DNA of 64,000 nucleotides. Source: Actinomycetes bacterium. Its GTDB lineage: Bacteria; Actinomycetota; Actinomycetes; Jiangellales; Jiangellaceae. Each line of letters starts with the position of its first letter. The stretch's first letter is position 1. The stretch is from contig JAJYTA010000001.1 of the NCBI GenBank assembly GCA_021793295.1, positions 1-64,000 of the forward strand, read 5' to 3'. Positions 1 through 9,300 of this stretch are shown piece by piece. Below the pieces are notes generated by a model that worked only from the letters and a program-made list of their open reading frames with translations, searched no databases and was not told where the DNA came from. Both the position numbers and the translations under genes were made by a program.

Positions 1-861
1 ATGCCCACGATGCGGTGGATCGACAATCGTCTCTTCTTGAAACGCGACCTCTTCGCTGTCGTGCGACAGCACGATCTCGGTCAATCCAGCCATCGTGCCG
101 TCCGGCGTCATGGCGGCCGCGCCCCACGAGCCGCGTCGCATCCGGGCGATCCGGTCGTCGTGTTCCCGGACTCGCGCTGCGTCCCACACCTCCGGCTCGT
201 AGTCCAATTCCCCCAGCGGCGCGTCGGTGCTCATCCGCGCCATCAACCGGGCGTACTCGTCGACGTAGTCGTCGGGCACGCGGTCACGCCACGTGACGAT
301 CTCGTAGCCCGCAGCGTGCGGGCTGGCAGCCTGTTCGAGCTCGTCCAGGCGCGCGGTGTCGATGGGCAGCCGTTGTGCCCGGAGGATCTCGATGATCCGC
401 CGGGTGTAGCCGTGGTGTTCGGCGAAGTGCGTTCCGGAGGTCTCGTACGGTCCGGGCGGGCCTTCGATGTCAGCCATGAACCGGGTACGTCCTCGACGGC
501 GGGCGTCGGCTTCGGCCGCCTCGAGCAGCGCGGAGCCGATCCCCCGACGACGGGCAGCCGGGACGACGGCGACGTCGATCTGCGCCATCGCCAGGTTGTC
601 GGTGAGCGGGAAGAACGCGACCGCCGACCCGACGACCCCGCCCGCCTCGTCCGAGGCGATCAGAAGGCACGTGTCGTTCGCCATACTGGGCGTGTTCCGG
701 ACCCGCAGCTCGTGTTCGAGCCAGTGTGGGCCGTCGGGGAAGTCGTGCCGGTGCGCGGCGTCGAAGGCGGCGAACCACGCGCCGAAGACGTCGTCGGCGG
801 TCTCGATCGTTCGGATGTTCGCGACGGGTGCGTCGCCCCGGGAACGGTCACGCAAGTCCAT
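1..861 (-). CDS. Tandem-GNAT acetyltransferase, 3' end cut by window edge
   Basis: This gene is missing from the ORF track because it runs off the left edge; I translated it by hand. It reads MDLRDRSRGDAPVANIRT at the start and stays open for 287 codons. Around residues 95-125 it carries an acetyl-CoA binding motif A (VVPAARRRGIGSALLEAA), and at the edge a second motif begins (IVDPPHRGH), so it is probably a two-domain GNAT protein. Such proteins transfer acetyl or acyl groups to amines; the substrate is unknown. The start is the first ATG of the frame; no strong ribosome site is visible. A 78-bp dispersed element lies between it and glmM. The overlapping plus-strand ORFs are shadows. Confidence 0.85.
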   Translation of the reverse strand, partial: MDLRDRSRGDAPVANIRTIETADDVFGAWFAAFDAAHRHDFPDGPHWLEHELRVRNTPSMANDTCLLIASDEAGGVVGSAVAFFPLTDNLAMAQIDVAVVPAARRRGIGSALLEAAEADARRRGRTRFMADIEGPPGPYETSGTHFAEHHGYTRRIIEILRAQRLPIDTARLDELEQAASPHAAGYEIVTWRDRVPDDYVDEYARLMARMSTDAPLGELDYEPEVWDAARVREHDDRIARMRRGSWGAAAMTPDGTMAGLTEIVLSHDSEEVAFQEETIVDPPHRGH

Positions 862-934
862 GCGTCGCAGCCTGACAACTCCGGGCGGGCGTGACAACGG
901 GTTTTCGTCCCCGGGCAGGCGTCGATGGTCCTGA

Positions 935-1012
935 CACCACGAGGCGATCTGTCACACCAACAGGCTTACACCGGTGGTGCGGTAGGGATTTGCCTAGTGA
1001 ACATGATCATTT
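935..1012 (-). repeat. 78-bp dispersed paired element, copy 1
   Basis: This stretch aligns without gaps to 9101-9178, with 61 of 78 positions identical by my count. The two ends are fully conserved (CACCACGAGGCG and AGTGAACATGATCATTT, plus-strand reading) and the middle varies. The conserved CACCAC end can pair with an internal GTGGTG that is also conserved. The glmM stop codon lies inside the ATGATCAT end, and the tandem-GNAT gene follows on the same strand. Function is unknown; it could be a small mobile repeat, a 3' RNA structure or a regulatory site. Confidence 0.75.
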
Positions 1013-2365
1013 GGAGTTGTTCAGGGCGAGTTGGGTCTCTACGACGGCGGCCAGGCGCTTGGCTACCGCCTCGGCTTGGGCGGCGGTGGCGGCCTCGACC
1101 ATCACCCGCACCAGCGGCTCGGTGCCGGACGGACGCAACAGCACCCGGCCGGTGTCGCCCAGCTCCGCTTCGGCTTCGGCCACAGCGGCGGTGACGCCTT
1201 CGTCGACGCCCACCCGCGTCTTGTCCACGCCGGTGACGTTGACCAGCACCTGCGGCAGTCGCTGAACCACCCCGGCGAGATCGGCCAGCGGCCGGCCCGA
1301 CGACGCCATCCGCGCAAGCAGGTGGACGGCGGTGAGCACGCCGTCTCCGGTGGTGCCGTGGTCCAGCATCACGACGTGCCCGGACTGCTCGCCGCCCAGG
1401 GCGTAGCCGCCGGCCTTCATCGCTTCCAGCACGTACCGGTCACCCACCGCGGTGTCGATCACCTCGATACCGGCCGAACGCATCGCCAGCCGGAATCCCT
1501 CGTTCGACATCACCGTCGCGACCACGGCGTCGCGGCGAAGCGTGCCGTTCTCACGCATCGCCAAGGCCAGAATCGCCATGATCTGGTCCCCGTCGACGAT
1601 CTCGCCGGAGGCGTCGACGGCCAAGCACCGGTCCGCGTCGCCGTCGTGGGCGATCCCCACATCGGCCCCGGCCGCGACGACCTCGGCGGCCACCACGTCC
1701 AGGTGCGTCGATCCACAGTCCCGGTTGATGTTCAGCCCGTCCGGCTCGGCGCACACTGCCATCACGTCGGCACCGAGTCGTCGCAGAGCCTCCGGCGCGG
1801 CCCGGTACGCCGCACCGTGTGCACAGTCGACGACCACCTTCAGCCCTTCCAACCGGGCCGGGGCGGTGCCGACGATGTGCGACACGTACGTTTCGAGACC
1901 TTCGGGGTGATCGGTGACCCGGCCCACGTCCGCGCCGGTCGGGCGGTTCCACGGCTCGCGCATCCGCGCCTCGATGGCGTCCTCGATGGAATCGTCGAGC
2001 TTCTGCCCGCCTTTGGCGAAGAACTTGATGCCGTTGTCGGGCATCGGGTTGTGGCTGGCCGACAGGACCACACCGAGGTCCGCGTCGAGCACGCCGGTGA
2101 GATACGCCACCGCCGGCGTCGGGAGGATGCCGACCCGGTACACGTCCGCACCGGCACTGGCCAACCCCGCGACCACCGCGGACTCCAGAAACTCACCCGA
2201 AGCGCGGGGATCTCGCCCGACCACCGCTACGGGTCGCCGGTGCGCGAATCCGCCGATCTCGCCCAGCACGTGAGCGGCAGCCACGGACAGGTCGAGCGCC
2301 AGTTCGGCGGTCAGATCGGAGTTCGCCAACCCCCGAACGCCGTCAGTGCCGAAGAGACGGGCCAC
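1007..2365 (-). CDS. glmM: Phosphoglucosamine mutase GlmM
   Basis: GlmM interconverts glucosamine-6-phosphate and glucosamine-1-phosphate for UDP-GlcNAc and peptidoglycan synthesis in the cytoplasm. The 452-residue product begins [15 protein letters not shown] and has the phosphoserine loop [11 protein letters not shown] near residue 100, the metal loop DGDADR near 240, and the C-terminal phosphate-binding RPSGTEP. The start chosen is a GTG at 2365 with AAGGAG five bases upstream; the track's longer ORF adds 12 residues not found in the family. It follows rplM-rpsI on the same strand, a common actinobacterial order, behind a terminator-like hairpin. Its stop codon is embedded in the 78-bp dispersed element. 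Confidence 0.97.
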   Translation of the reverse strand: MARLFGTDGVRGLANSDLTAELALDLSVAAAHVLGEIGGFAHRRPVAVVGRDPRASGEFLESAVVAGLASAGADVYRVGILPTPAVAYLTGVLDADLGVVLSASHNPMPDNGIKFFAKGGQKLDDSIEDAIEARMREPWNRPTGADVGRVTDHPEGLETYVSHIVGTAPARLEGLKVVVDCAHGAAYRAAPEALRRLGADVMAVCAEPDGLNINRDCGSTHLDVVAAEVVAAGADVGIAHDGDADRCLAVDASGEIVDGDQIMAILALAMRENGTLRRDAVVATVMSNEGFRLAMRSAGIEVIDTAVGDRYVLEAMKAGGYALGGEQSGHVVMLDHGTTGDGVLTAVHLLARMASSGRPLADLAGVVQRLPQVLVNVTGVDKTRVGVDEGVTAAVAEAEAELGDTGRVLLRPSGTEPLVRVMVEAATAAQAEAVAKRLAAVVETQLALNNSK

Positions 2366-2404
2366 ATGTGCTCCTTGAAACAGGCCAATAGGTCGGGACA
2401 CGAA

Positions 2405-2434
2405 CGGCCCCGGAGCAGAGTACCCCCGGGGCCG
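2405..2434 (-). terminator. Hairpin downstream of rpsI
   Basis: A 9-bp inverted repeat (CGGCCCCGG / CCGGGGCCG) with a 12-base loop sits about 33 bases after the rpsI stop. There is no good T-run, so it may be a factor-dependent or partial terminator between rpsI and glmM. Confidence 0.5.
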
Positions 2435-2466
2435 GACTCGTGTGACCCGCGCTGCTGAGCGCGTGA

Positions 2467-2976
2467 TCAGCGCTTGCTGTACTGAGGAGCCTTACGCGCC
2501 TTCTTCAGACCCGCCTTCTTCCGCTCGATGATGCGAGCGTCGCGGGTGAGGAAGCCGGCCTTCTTCAGCGCCGGACGGTTGTTCTCGGGATCGGCGGCGT
2601 TGAGCGCACGAGCGATCCCCAGGCGCATGGCACCGGCCTGACCGCTGGGGCCGCCACCGGCGACCAGAGCGATGACGTCGTAGCGGTCGGTGAGCTCGAG
2701 CTCGACGAACGGCGAGCTGACCAGCTGCTGGTGCACCTTGTTCGGGAAGTACACGTCCAGCGCCCGCCCGTTGATGCTCCACTGGCCGGAGCCCGGAACG
2801 ATCCGCACGCGGGCGATGGCCCGCTTGCGACGGCCCGTCGCGGAAGCCGGCTCGATGGCCGAGAAGCGCGACGGGGCGGACTCGGAGGTGTAGCTCTCGA
2901 CGGTGATCTCGTCGGTCTCGACAGGGGTCTCGGTCATGTCCTCACTCACGGTTGGCTCACTGGCCGCCTGGGTCAC
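2467..2976 (-). CDS. rpsI: 30S ribosomal protein S9
   Basis: S9 lies in the head of the small subunit and its C-terminal tail reaches the P-site tRNA. The conserved body starts at [12 protein letters not shown] and ends in the invariant [11 protein letters not shown]. As usual in actinobacteria there is an acidic N-terminal extension, here about 45 residues. The start overlaps the rplM stop by four bases (ATGA), suggesting coupled translation; an internal Met 13 residues later is an alternative start. It forms a two-gene operon with rplM. Confidence 0.97.
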   Translation of the reverse strand: MTQAASEPTVSEDMTETPVETDEITVESYTSESAPSRFSAIEPASATGRRKRAIARVRIVPGSGQWSINGRALDVYFPNKVHQQLVSSPFVELELTDRYDVIALVAGGGPSGQAGAMRLGIARALNAADPENNRPALKKAGFLTRDARIIERKKAGLKKARKAPQYSKR

Positions 2977-3416
2977 TGCGCGACCTGGCCGATCTGGTAG
3001 GGCACCGGCTGCTGAGCCTGGTGCGGATGCTCGGGGCCTGCGTACACCTTCAGCTTCGACAACATCTGCCGCCCGAGGCTGTTGTGCGGGAGCATGCCCT
3101 TGACCGCCTTCTCGATGACCCGGCGCGGGTTCCTCTCGAGGAGGTCGTCGTATGTGGTGGCGCGCAGCCCACCCGGCCGCCCGGAGTGGCGGTAGTCGAT
3201 CTTCTGTTCACGCTTCATCCCCGTGAGCGCGACCTTGTCGGCGTTCACGACGATGACGAAGTCACCGGTGTCGACGTGCGGCGCATAGACCGGCTTGTGC
3301 TTGCCGCGCAGCAGGGTGGCGGTCTGGCTGGCGAGCCGGCCGAGGACCACGTCGGTGGCGTCGATGACGTGCCACTGACGCTGGACGTCGCCGGGCTTGG
3401 GGCTATACGTGCGCAC
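2973..3416 (-). CDS. rplM: 50S ribosomal protein L13
   Basis: L13 is an early-assembly 23S rRNA-binding protein. The 147-residue product starts [20 protein letters not shown] and contains the family signature [26 protein letters not shown]. It is the first gene of the rplM-rpsI operon, with a clear promoter about 105 bases upstream. The length is standard. Confidence 0.98.
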   Translation of the reverse strand: MRTYSPKPGDVQRQWHVIDATDVVLGRLASQTATLLRGKHKPVYAPHVDTGDFVIVVNADKVALTGMKREQKIDYRHSGRPGGLRATTYDDLLERNPRRVIEKAVKGMLPHNSLGRQMLSKLKVYAGPEHPHQAQQPVPYQIGQVAQ

Positions 3417-3520
3417 GAGTCGCTGCCTTCGCTTCGTCGATGGAGGATGGAACTGGTCGGCGCATACCGGGTACCGAGAAGATCATCTCGATGAGACGCC
3501 AGTACGCACAACGACTCGAC

Positions 3521-3550
3521 AGGATACCCGCCCAAACAGCAACGGGTCAA
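3521..3550 (-). promoter_or_regulatory. Promoter of rplM-rpsI
   Basis: On the minus strand TTGACC is followed after 18 bases by TATCCT, each matching the housekeeping sigma consensus at five of six positions. It lies in the only gap upstream of rplM. The rpsL promoter has the same -35 hexamer and the same spacing. Confidence 0.75.
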
Positions 3551-3560
3551 AACGCTGGTT

Positions 3561-3591
3561 GGGGCAGGCACATCGGGCCGGTGTCTGCCCC
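3561..3591 (-). terminator. Hairpin between the S8 protease gene and rplM
   Basis: GGGGCAG and CTGCCCC pair around a GC-rich loop with an additional ACA/TGT pairing. It sits 13 bases after the protease stop and just before the rplM promoter, the expected place for a terminator. No long T-run follows. Confidence 0.5.
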
Positions 3592-3604
3592 TCAGCATAC
3601 CTGG

Positions 3605-6600
3605 TCACGATCGACAGCCGAACAGCGTGGACAAGCCGAAGTCCTCGACCGTCGAGCGCCCAGGCTGGACGCGCGAGCGGCGGAACTCCGGGCGCCAGCC
3701 GTCGGCGGCCACGACCAGCTCGACCGGGTTGTTCCGGCGATCCAGCCATATCGAGTACACGCCGTTGCGGTCGGTACGCAGGGTGAAGCTGGCTTCGCGT
3801 CCGTCGACCGCCACGACCGCCCCGGCGACCGGCTCCGCCGACCCGTCACAGCGCTCCCCTACGATCGTCCCGGTCAGCTCGCCCCAGCCGCGCGGCGGCT
3901 CCACCGTCATGGCGACGTCGATCGCCGCGCCGTACGGCGATCCGTTCTCGACGGTGATCCGGCCGTTGTACTCACCTGGCTGGTCGACGCCCTCGGCGGC
4001 GGCGTCCAGGGTGAGAGTCACGTCGATGCTCTCACCCGCGGCCAGACGGAACTCCTCGACGTCGGCGGACAGCCACGCCAGATCGTTCGACGCGCCGCAC
4101 GAGCCGTAGCCGGGGAGGACCTCCGCGCGGGGCGAGCCGCCCCGGCCGGAGTCGCCGCCGACCTTGTAGAAGCCGCACGCGCTCCCGCCGCGCACGACGG
4201 TTTCGTTGGCGTTCGGGATGGGGGTCCACCGGTCGGCCGCAGGGTCGTAGGCGAAGCCCTCGTTGGTGACCATGGTCTCCGTGGCGCCGCCGGAGACCAG
4301 CAGCACCCCGTTCGCCGCCGCGTAGCCCGAACCCCACAACCCGAAGGGCATCGACGCCAGCGGCGCCCATGCGTCGTTGGCCGGATCGTAGACATAGGTG
4401 CTGGTGAGCACCTGCACCTCGCCGTCAACCGTCTGGGTCACGCCACCTGCGCAGTACAACTTGGCGCCGATACCGCCACACGAGGCGTAGGAGACGTTCT
4501 CCGGATAGGCGGCCACCGCTTCCCATGCGTCCGCACCGGGCCGGTAGGCGTACACCGCGTCGGTTCCGCAGATGTTGCGGTCACACCCGCCGACCACGTA
4601 CATGACGCCGTCGACCACGCCCACCCCAGCTGCGGCGTAGGCTTCGGGCACCGAGGCGCCGGTACTCCACCGGTCGGCTTCCGCGCTGTAGATCTCCAAC
4701 TCCGGGACCGGCAGGCCGTTGACGGCCCACCCGCCGACCACGTAGATCCGGCCGTCGATCCAGGCCGCCGCCGGCTGAGCGCGTTCGTGGGCCAGCGCCG
4801 CTCGCGGCTGCCAGTTCGTGCCCTCGGGGTCGTAGGCGAACACGCCGTTCTCGGTACGCCCGCCGGAGGTGACGCCGGCGATGGAGTACACCGTCCCGTC
4901 GTCGCCGCGGACGACGCCGTTGTCCTTGATCGGTATCGGGTAGTTCGGCACGTAACTCCATGGCGCGGCGTACGGCGTCGAGTTCTCCTCGGTCGCCTCG
5001 GTCGTCGCGTCGGTCGAACCGCTCCAGCCGGGTGAGACCGCCGTCTCGATCCGATGCACCGGCGCGCCTGCCTGAGCAGCCAGCACCGACGACGTCCCGC
5101 CGGTCTCGCGCAAGGTGACGTCCACCGGCGCGGCGCCGTCGTTGGTCAGGGTGACCTGGTGGTTCTCCTGCGTTCCGAGCTCCTGCGTGGTGCTCACCGT
5201 GCTCGGCTCGATCACCAGATGACCGGCCTGCAAGGTGAAGTCCGCTCGAACCGTGCTCCCGGTGGCGACCTCCACCAGCTGCGTGGCCGGCTCGTAGGCG
5301 GCGCGAGTCGCGGTGAACTCCGTGGGCCCGGCCCCGTCGGTGACGGTCCAGTAGAAGCCGTCATCCAGGCCGGGATCGCTCGGCGTGGCTGCCGTCTTCA
5401 CCTCGGCCGCGCCACCGGCGATCGTGGCGCCGTTCAGGTAGGCGTCGGTGTTGCCGTCGACGACGTGCCCGGCGACGAGTCCGCCGTCCTGCGGGTCGCA
5501 GTGCTCGACGCCGAGCACCAGGTCGTCGATCTGCCAGAACCCGACGTTGATCGTCGAGTAGTGGAATCGCGCCTGGACCTGCGCCTGGTCGGCCGCTTGT
5601 GGCAGATCGATGGTGACGCGCAGCCCGCGCAGGCCACCGTTGGTCCTGCGCCAGACATTGGTCCAGGTTTCACCGCCGTCGAGGCTCACGTCGATCTCGC
5701 CGGTCGCATTCGTCGTGGCGCGGTAATCGGTCAGGAACGTCAGCACCGGGTCGGACACGCCGGTCAGGTCGGCCACCGGCGTCACCAGCGTGGTGTCGTA
5801 CTCGACGAAGTTGGGCAGGGCGTCGGCATTGAATGCCGCGAATCCGCCCGAGCCACCCGTCTGGTTGCCGCGTCCGGCCGGGTCGTCGAAACGCCACACC
5901 GCTCCGCTGTCGTTGTTGTCGATGACGCTCCAGCCCTCCGGCGCGGTGGTGTCGTCGAAGTGTGAGCGAATGCCGCTGACGCCCCAGTCGTATCCGGCAG
6001 CGTTACACGACTCGGCGTCCACCGGCACCTCGACGTCGTGGGTCATCGATTCGCCGGCGGTTTCGACGACCTGTTCGACGTCCTCGTAGCCCGGGTACTG
6101 CGCGATGACGCGCACGGTGTGGGCGGTGTTCGCCGGCAGCTTCAGCTCGTAGTGGCCGGTGAAGGGGTCGGTGTAAACCGGCGTGGGTGCGCCTTCGACA
6201 CTCACCCGCGCATACATCGGCCAGCCCTGGCCGGAGCCGTCCCGGACGGTGCCACTGACGACGACGGAGTCGAACGGGCTCAGCGCGACGTCGAGGGCCG
6301 CGGTCGAACCCTCCCCGACCGCGGCCGCCGACGCCGCGTCTTCGTAGCCGAACGCGGTGACCGTGACGTCGTAGTCCCCGGCGGTGAGGATCAGCGAGTA
6401 CGCGCCGTCGGCGTCGGTGACGACCGACCGCTCGATCACGCCGGTGGCGGTCACCGTGGCGTGTGCGACCGGCTCGCCCGTGGCCGCGTCGGTCACCGTG
6501 CCGGCCAGAACCCCGGTGGCCGGCCCGGTACGGCCTTCCACCAGCGCCAGCGCGTCCAGGCGGCCTTCGCCGTAGACGTTGTTGTTCTCCGGCGTGCCGC

Positions 6601-7987
6601 CACATTGGTCGTCGGGCGTGTCGATGGCGCTGGTGTCGAGCAGGTCGCGGGTCGCGTCGATGTCGCCGACCAGGGTCGGGTCGGCCGACCACAGCAGCGC
6701 CACGGCCCCGCTGACGTGCGGCGCGGCCATGGACGTCCCCGAGAGCACGTCGTAGCCGCCTTGCACCGTCGAGCGCACATCGGTGCCGGGGGCGGAGATG
6801 TCCGGCTTGATCGTGCCGTCCTGGCCGGGGCCTCGGCTTGATCGGCTGTTGATGGTGTTGGAGCTGTCGTGGTTGCCGACGGAGTAGTTGATCGTGCGGC
6901 TGCCCGGCGACCCGCTCGTCTCGCACGCCGGTCCGCTGTTGCCGTTGGCCCAGACGCCGAAGATGCCGGCATCGGCCCAGGCGATCAGGATGCCTTCGAT
7001 GAGCGGGTCATTGGACGGGACCCTCGACCCCCAGGAGTTGTTGATGATGTGCGGACGGCGCGCCGGGTCCGGATTCAGCCCGGCCAGGTCCGTCGGGGCG
7101 AGCATCCACTGCGCCGACGCGGCCAGGTGCGCTTCGGAACACACCGCGCAGCCGTTGGCGGCGATCCACGTGACGCCTGGCGCCACGCCGATGCGGTTGC
7201 CCTCGCCGCCGTCGCCGGCCATGGTGCCCATCGTGTGCGTGCCGTGCGAGTTCGTCGCGGCCTCGAACGGCTGCTCACTGGTGCCGGTCGCGTCGAACCA
7301 GTTGTAGTCGTGCGTGAATGTTCCGTCGCCGTTGTTGCCGCGGTACGACTCCACCAGCGCCGGGTGATCGAACTGGACGCCGCTGTCGATGTTCGCCACG
7401 ACGATCCCCTCGCCGCGGGTCTTCACCAGCTCCCAGACGTCGTCGGCGTTGATGTTGGCGATGCCCCACTCCACGCCGTCGCTGGCGGCCGCGGTGGTGT
7501 CTCGGTCGGCCTCGACCGGGTCGGGTTTCTCGTAGCTCTGCGGAGCCCGGATCTCGGCGACGGCGGTCAGGTCGGCGACCTGTTCGGCCAGCCCGATCGT
7601 GCCGGAGTCGACGAGGATCGAGTTGTTGACCCAGAACGACTGGTACTCGACACCTTGGGCCTCGAGCACCTCGATCACCGCCTGCTGCGATTCCTGCGCG
7701 GTCCGGGTGAGTTCGTCGACCACGGCCTGGCCTCGAGCGGCCCAGTCGTCGATGTCCCGTGCTGCGGACGTGTCCGCCCGAGCGCTCAGCCGGATCCAGA
7801 AGTCCGTGGTCGCCTCGGCCGTGAGCTCGTCGAGCAGTTCCGGCTCGATCTTGTCCGACGGCGCCGGTACTGGGCTCTCCACGTCTGCGGCCGACGCCGT
7901 CGGCGACAACAGGGCGGCGACCAGCGCCGTCCCGCCGAGCATGGCGGCCGCCATGAACCGGTAGGAGTGTTTCCGTCCGAGCTGCAT
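3605..7987 (-). CDS. Secreted S8 subtilisin-like protease with kelch and regulatory-like repeats
   Basis: This is a 1460-residue exported serine protease. An N-terminal signal peptide (hydrophobic core, then PTASAADV) precedes a propeptide-like stretch and a subtilisin domain at about 170-485. The catalytic residues are all visible: Asp201 in NIDSGVQFDHP, His248 in SHGTHTMG, the oxyanion Asn350 in NGNSG, and Ser419 in GTSMAAPHVSG. After it come two carboxypeptidase-regulatory-like beta domains (about 490-650), a jelly-roll-like domain (about 665-825), a third regulatory-like domain, six or so kelch repeats (about 985-1280, each with a VVGG or similar turn), an Ig-like segment and a last regulatory-like domain. 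The start is the ATG at 7987 with AGGAGG six bases upstream, 18 bases inside the track ORF. It probably digests extracellular protein; the target is unknown. Confidence 0.93.
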   Translation of the reverse strand: MQLGRKHSYRFMAAAMLGGTALVAALLSPTASAADVESPVPAPSDKIEPELLDELTAEATTDFWIRLSARADTSAARDIDDWAARGQAVVDELTRTAQESQQAVIEVLEAQGVEYQSFWVNNSILVDSGTIGLAEQVADLTAVAEIRAPQSYEKPDPVEADRDTTAAASDGVEWGIANINADDVWELVKTRGEGIVVANIDSGVQFDHPALVESYRGNNGDGTFTHDYNWFDATGTSEQPFEAATNSHGTHTMGTMAGDGGEGNRIGVAPGVTWIAANGCAVCSEAHLAASAQWMLAPTDLAGLNPDPARRPHIINNSWGSRVPSNDPLIEGILIAWADAGIFGVWANGNSGPACETSGSPGSRTINYSVGNHDSSNTINSRSSRGPGQDGTIKPDISAPGTDVRSTVQGGYDVLSGTSMAAPHVSGAVALLWSADPTLVGDIDATRDLLDTSAIDTPDDQCGGTPENNNVYGEGRLDALALVEGRTGPATGVLAGTVTDAATGEPVAHATVTATGVIERSVVTDADGAYSLILTAGDYDVTVTAFGYEDAASAAAVGEGSTAALDVALSPFDSVVVSGTVRDGSGQGWPMYARVSVEGAPTPVYTDPFTGHYELKLPANTAHTVRVIAQYPGYEDVEQVVETAGESMTHDVEVPVDAESCNAAGYDWGVSGIRSHFDDTTAPEGWSVIDNNDSGAVWRFDDPAGRGNQTGGSGGFAAFNADALPNFVEYDTTLVTPVADLTGVSDPVLTFLTDYRATTNATGEIDVSLDGGETWTNVWRRTNGGLRGLRVTIDLPQAADQAQVQARFHYSTINVGFWQIDDLVLGVEHCDPQDGGLVAGHVVDGNTDAYLNGATIAGGAAEVKTAATPSDPGLDDGFYWTVTDGAGPTEFTATRAAYEPATQLVEVATGSTVRADFTLQAGHLVIEPSTVSTTQELGTQENHQVTLTNDGAAPVDVTLRETGGTSSVLAAQAGAPVHRIETAVSPGWSGSTDATTEATEENSTPYAAPWSYVPNYPIPIKDNGVVRGDDGTVYSIAGVTSGGRTENGVFAYDPEGTNWQPRAALAHERAQPAAAWIDGRIYVVGGWAVNGLPVPELEIYSAEADRWSTGASVPEAYAAAGVGVVDGVMYVVGGCDRNICGTDAVYAYRPGADAWEAVAAYPENVSYASCGGIGAKLYCAGGVTQTVDGEVQVLTSTYVYDPANDAWAPLASMPFGLWGSGYAAANGVLLVSGGATETMVTNEGFAYDPAADRWTPIPNANETVVRGGSACGFYKVGGDSGRGGSPRAEVLPGYGSCGASNDLAWLSADVEEFRLAAGESIDVTLTLDAAAEGVDQPGEYNGRITVENGSPYGAAIDVAMTVEPPRGWGELTGTIVGERCDGSAEPVAGAVVAVDGREASFTLRTDRNGVYSIWLDRRNNPVELVVAADGWRPEFRRSRVQPGRSTVEDFGLSTLFGCRS

Positions 7988-8140
7988 TCGCGACCTCCTG
8001 GCCACCGCGGGCGCGAACCGCGGCGTTCGCCACGGTTCCGGCTGGATTGGGCTCGAACGTAGAGAAAGTCGTGATCACGGCTCAAGACGTGACAGCGGCG
8101 AGTCATGGCCAATGGCACGAACCCGACAGCCGGACGGGGC

Positions 8141-9049
8141 TCAGTGCGTCAGGTCGCAGCTCATCTCCGTCTGCTCCAGCTCGTGTTTCGCCCAGCCGGT
8201 GGATTGGAAGAACGGCGCCGCGGTGTCGGCAGGCACGAGCGGTGGAATCGACCATGGCCGGCCGGCGAACCGGGCCTGCAGCCCGGCGATCAGCCGGGTG
8301 CCGTAACCGCGGCGCCGAACGTCTGGATGAACCACCAAAGCGGTCAGCGTCACGGCCTCGGCAGTGGTCTTGACCAGGGCGAACGCGCGATCGTCCAGGC
8401 TGAAGGCGCGTCGTGGCGGCGCGGCGGCCGCCACCGTCTCGGGGGCGAGTTGCCACGGTGGGTCGACCGGGCCGGACTGCGCCAGCGCCCGTGCCACCCG
8501 CACCGGATCGACCTCCGCCACGCCGGGCGCGGCAGCGGTGTCAACAGGACCGTCCCACCGGTAGCCCACCAGCTGGCGCACGGGCTCGAACCCCAGCGAC
8601 TCGTAGAGGCGCACCGCCGCGGTGTTCGTCGAGATGACCTCGAGCACGAGGCGCTCGGAACCGGCAGCTGCGACCCGGCGCGCCACGTCGTGCATCAGGC
8701 TGCGCGCCACGCCGCGTCCCCGGTGATCCGGCGCCACCCCGAACCCGCCGAGCCGAGCGGTCCACCCGCGCCGGCACACCAGCGCGATGCCGGCCACGCG
8801 GTCACCGTCGAGGTAGATCCGGCTGAGGAACCGGTCGATGTCCTCCGCGCCGAAGCGCTGGGCGAATCCGGCGCCGTCGACCGTCATCGGCACGAGGTAG
8901 TCCTCGAACGACCTCGTCATCGCCGCGGCGGCGTCGTCCGACGACCACCCGTCGAGGGCGCTGGCCCGCAGCTCACCGGCGGGAGTGTCGACGACGAAGT
9001 CGGCTGCGGTGGACGGCGAGTCGGCCACGGCTGTGCGCACATCGGTCAT
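8141..9049 (-). CDS. Tandem-GNAT acetyltransferase
   Basis: The 302-residue product has two GNAT folds. The first holds GGFGVAPDHRGRGVARSLM followed by the typical LVLEVISTNTAAVRLYESLGF; the second holds VVHPDVRRRGYGTRLIAG. The layout resembles mycothiol synthase-type double GNAT proteins, but the sequence is not clearly MshD and the substrate is unknown. The start ATG at 9049 was preferred over upstream candidates because family similarity begins downstream and a GAGAAT -10-like box lies eight bases before it, compatible with a leaderless transcript. A 78-bp dispersed element lies immediately upstream. Confidence 0.85.
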   Translation of the reverse strand: MTDVRTAVADSPSTAADFVVDTPAGELRASALDGWSSDDAAAAMTRSFEDYLVPMTVDGAGFAQRFGAEDIDRFLSRIYLDGDRVAGIALVCRRGWTARLGGFGVAPDHRGRGVARSLMHDVARRVAAAGSERLVLEVISTNTAAVRLYESLGFEPVRQLVGYRWDGPVDTAAAPGVAEVDPVRVARALAQSGPVDPPWQLAPETVAAAAPPRRAFSLDDRAFALVKTTAEAVTLTALVVHPDVRRRGYGTRLIAGLQARFAGRPWSIPPLVPADTAAPFFQSTGWAKHELEQTEMSCDLTH

Positions 9050-9100
9050 GGCCGACGATTCTCTCATCGCGGGATGCGCGGCGCCGACGCTCGTGGCTTG

Positions 9101-9178
9101 CACCACGAGGCGTTCTGCTGCATCACCACCCGTGCATGGGTGGTGGGGCAGGGATTCGGCAAGTGAACATGATCATTT
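9101..9178 (-). repeat. 78-bp dispersed paired element, copy 2
   Basis: This is the partner of 935-1012. It contains a perfect 8-bp hairpin (CACCACCC, six-base loop, GGGTGGTG). Its ATGATCAT end abuts the stop codon of the small symporter subunit, and its other end faces the tandem-GNAT gene, so both copies occupy the same kind of site in the same orientation. Confidence 0.75.
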
Positions 9179-9291
9179 CACCGGGCGGGGGTGGCTTTCT
9201 CGCGGTCCTTCTTGACGGCCCAGAACAGCAGCAGGACCAGGATGAGTATGTCTCCGCCGAGAAAGACCAGGGTCCAGAAGACGACGTCCAT
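9178..9291 (-). CDS. Small single-pass membrane protein, putative symporter subunit (MetS-like)
   Basis: This 37-residue ORF is too short for the track. It reads MDVVFWTLVFLGG, one hydrophobic segment of about 22 residues, and a charged tail (KKDREKATPAR). It begins 9 bases after the stop of the neurotransmitter-symporter-family gene. Small one-helix partners of this kind follow bacterial NSS transporters, as MetS follows MetP in corynebacteria, so it is likely needed for assembly or activity of the transporter. The assignment rests on position and shape, not on sequence identity. Confidence 0.75.
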   Translation of the reverse strand: MDVVFWTLVFLGGDILILVLLLFWAVKKDREKATPAR

Positions 9292-9300
9292 GGTGCTGCC

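Noticed and set aside
1-894. 297-residue plus-strand ORF at the left edge
   Set aside because: The minus strand here encodes a clear GNAT motif in a frame open to the window edge; the plus ORF is its shadow.
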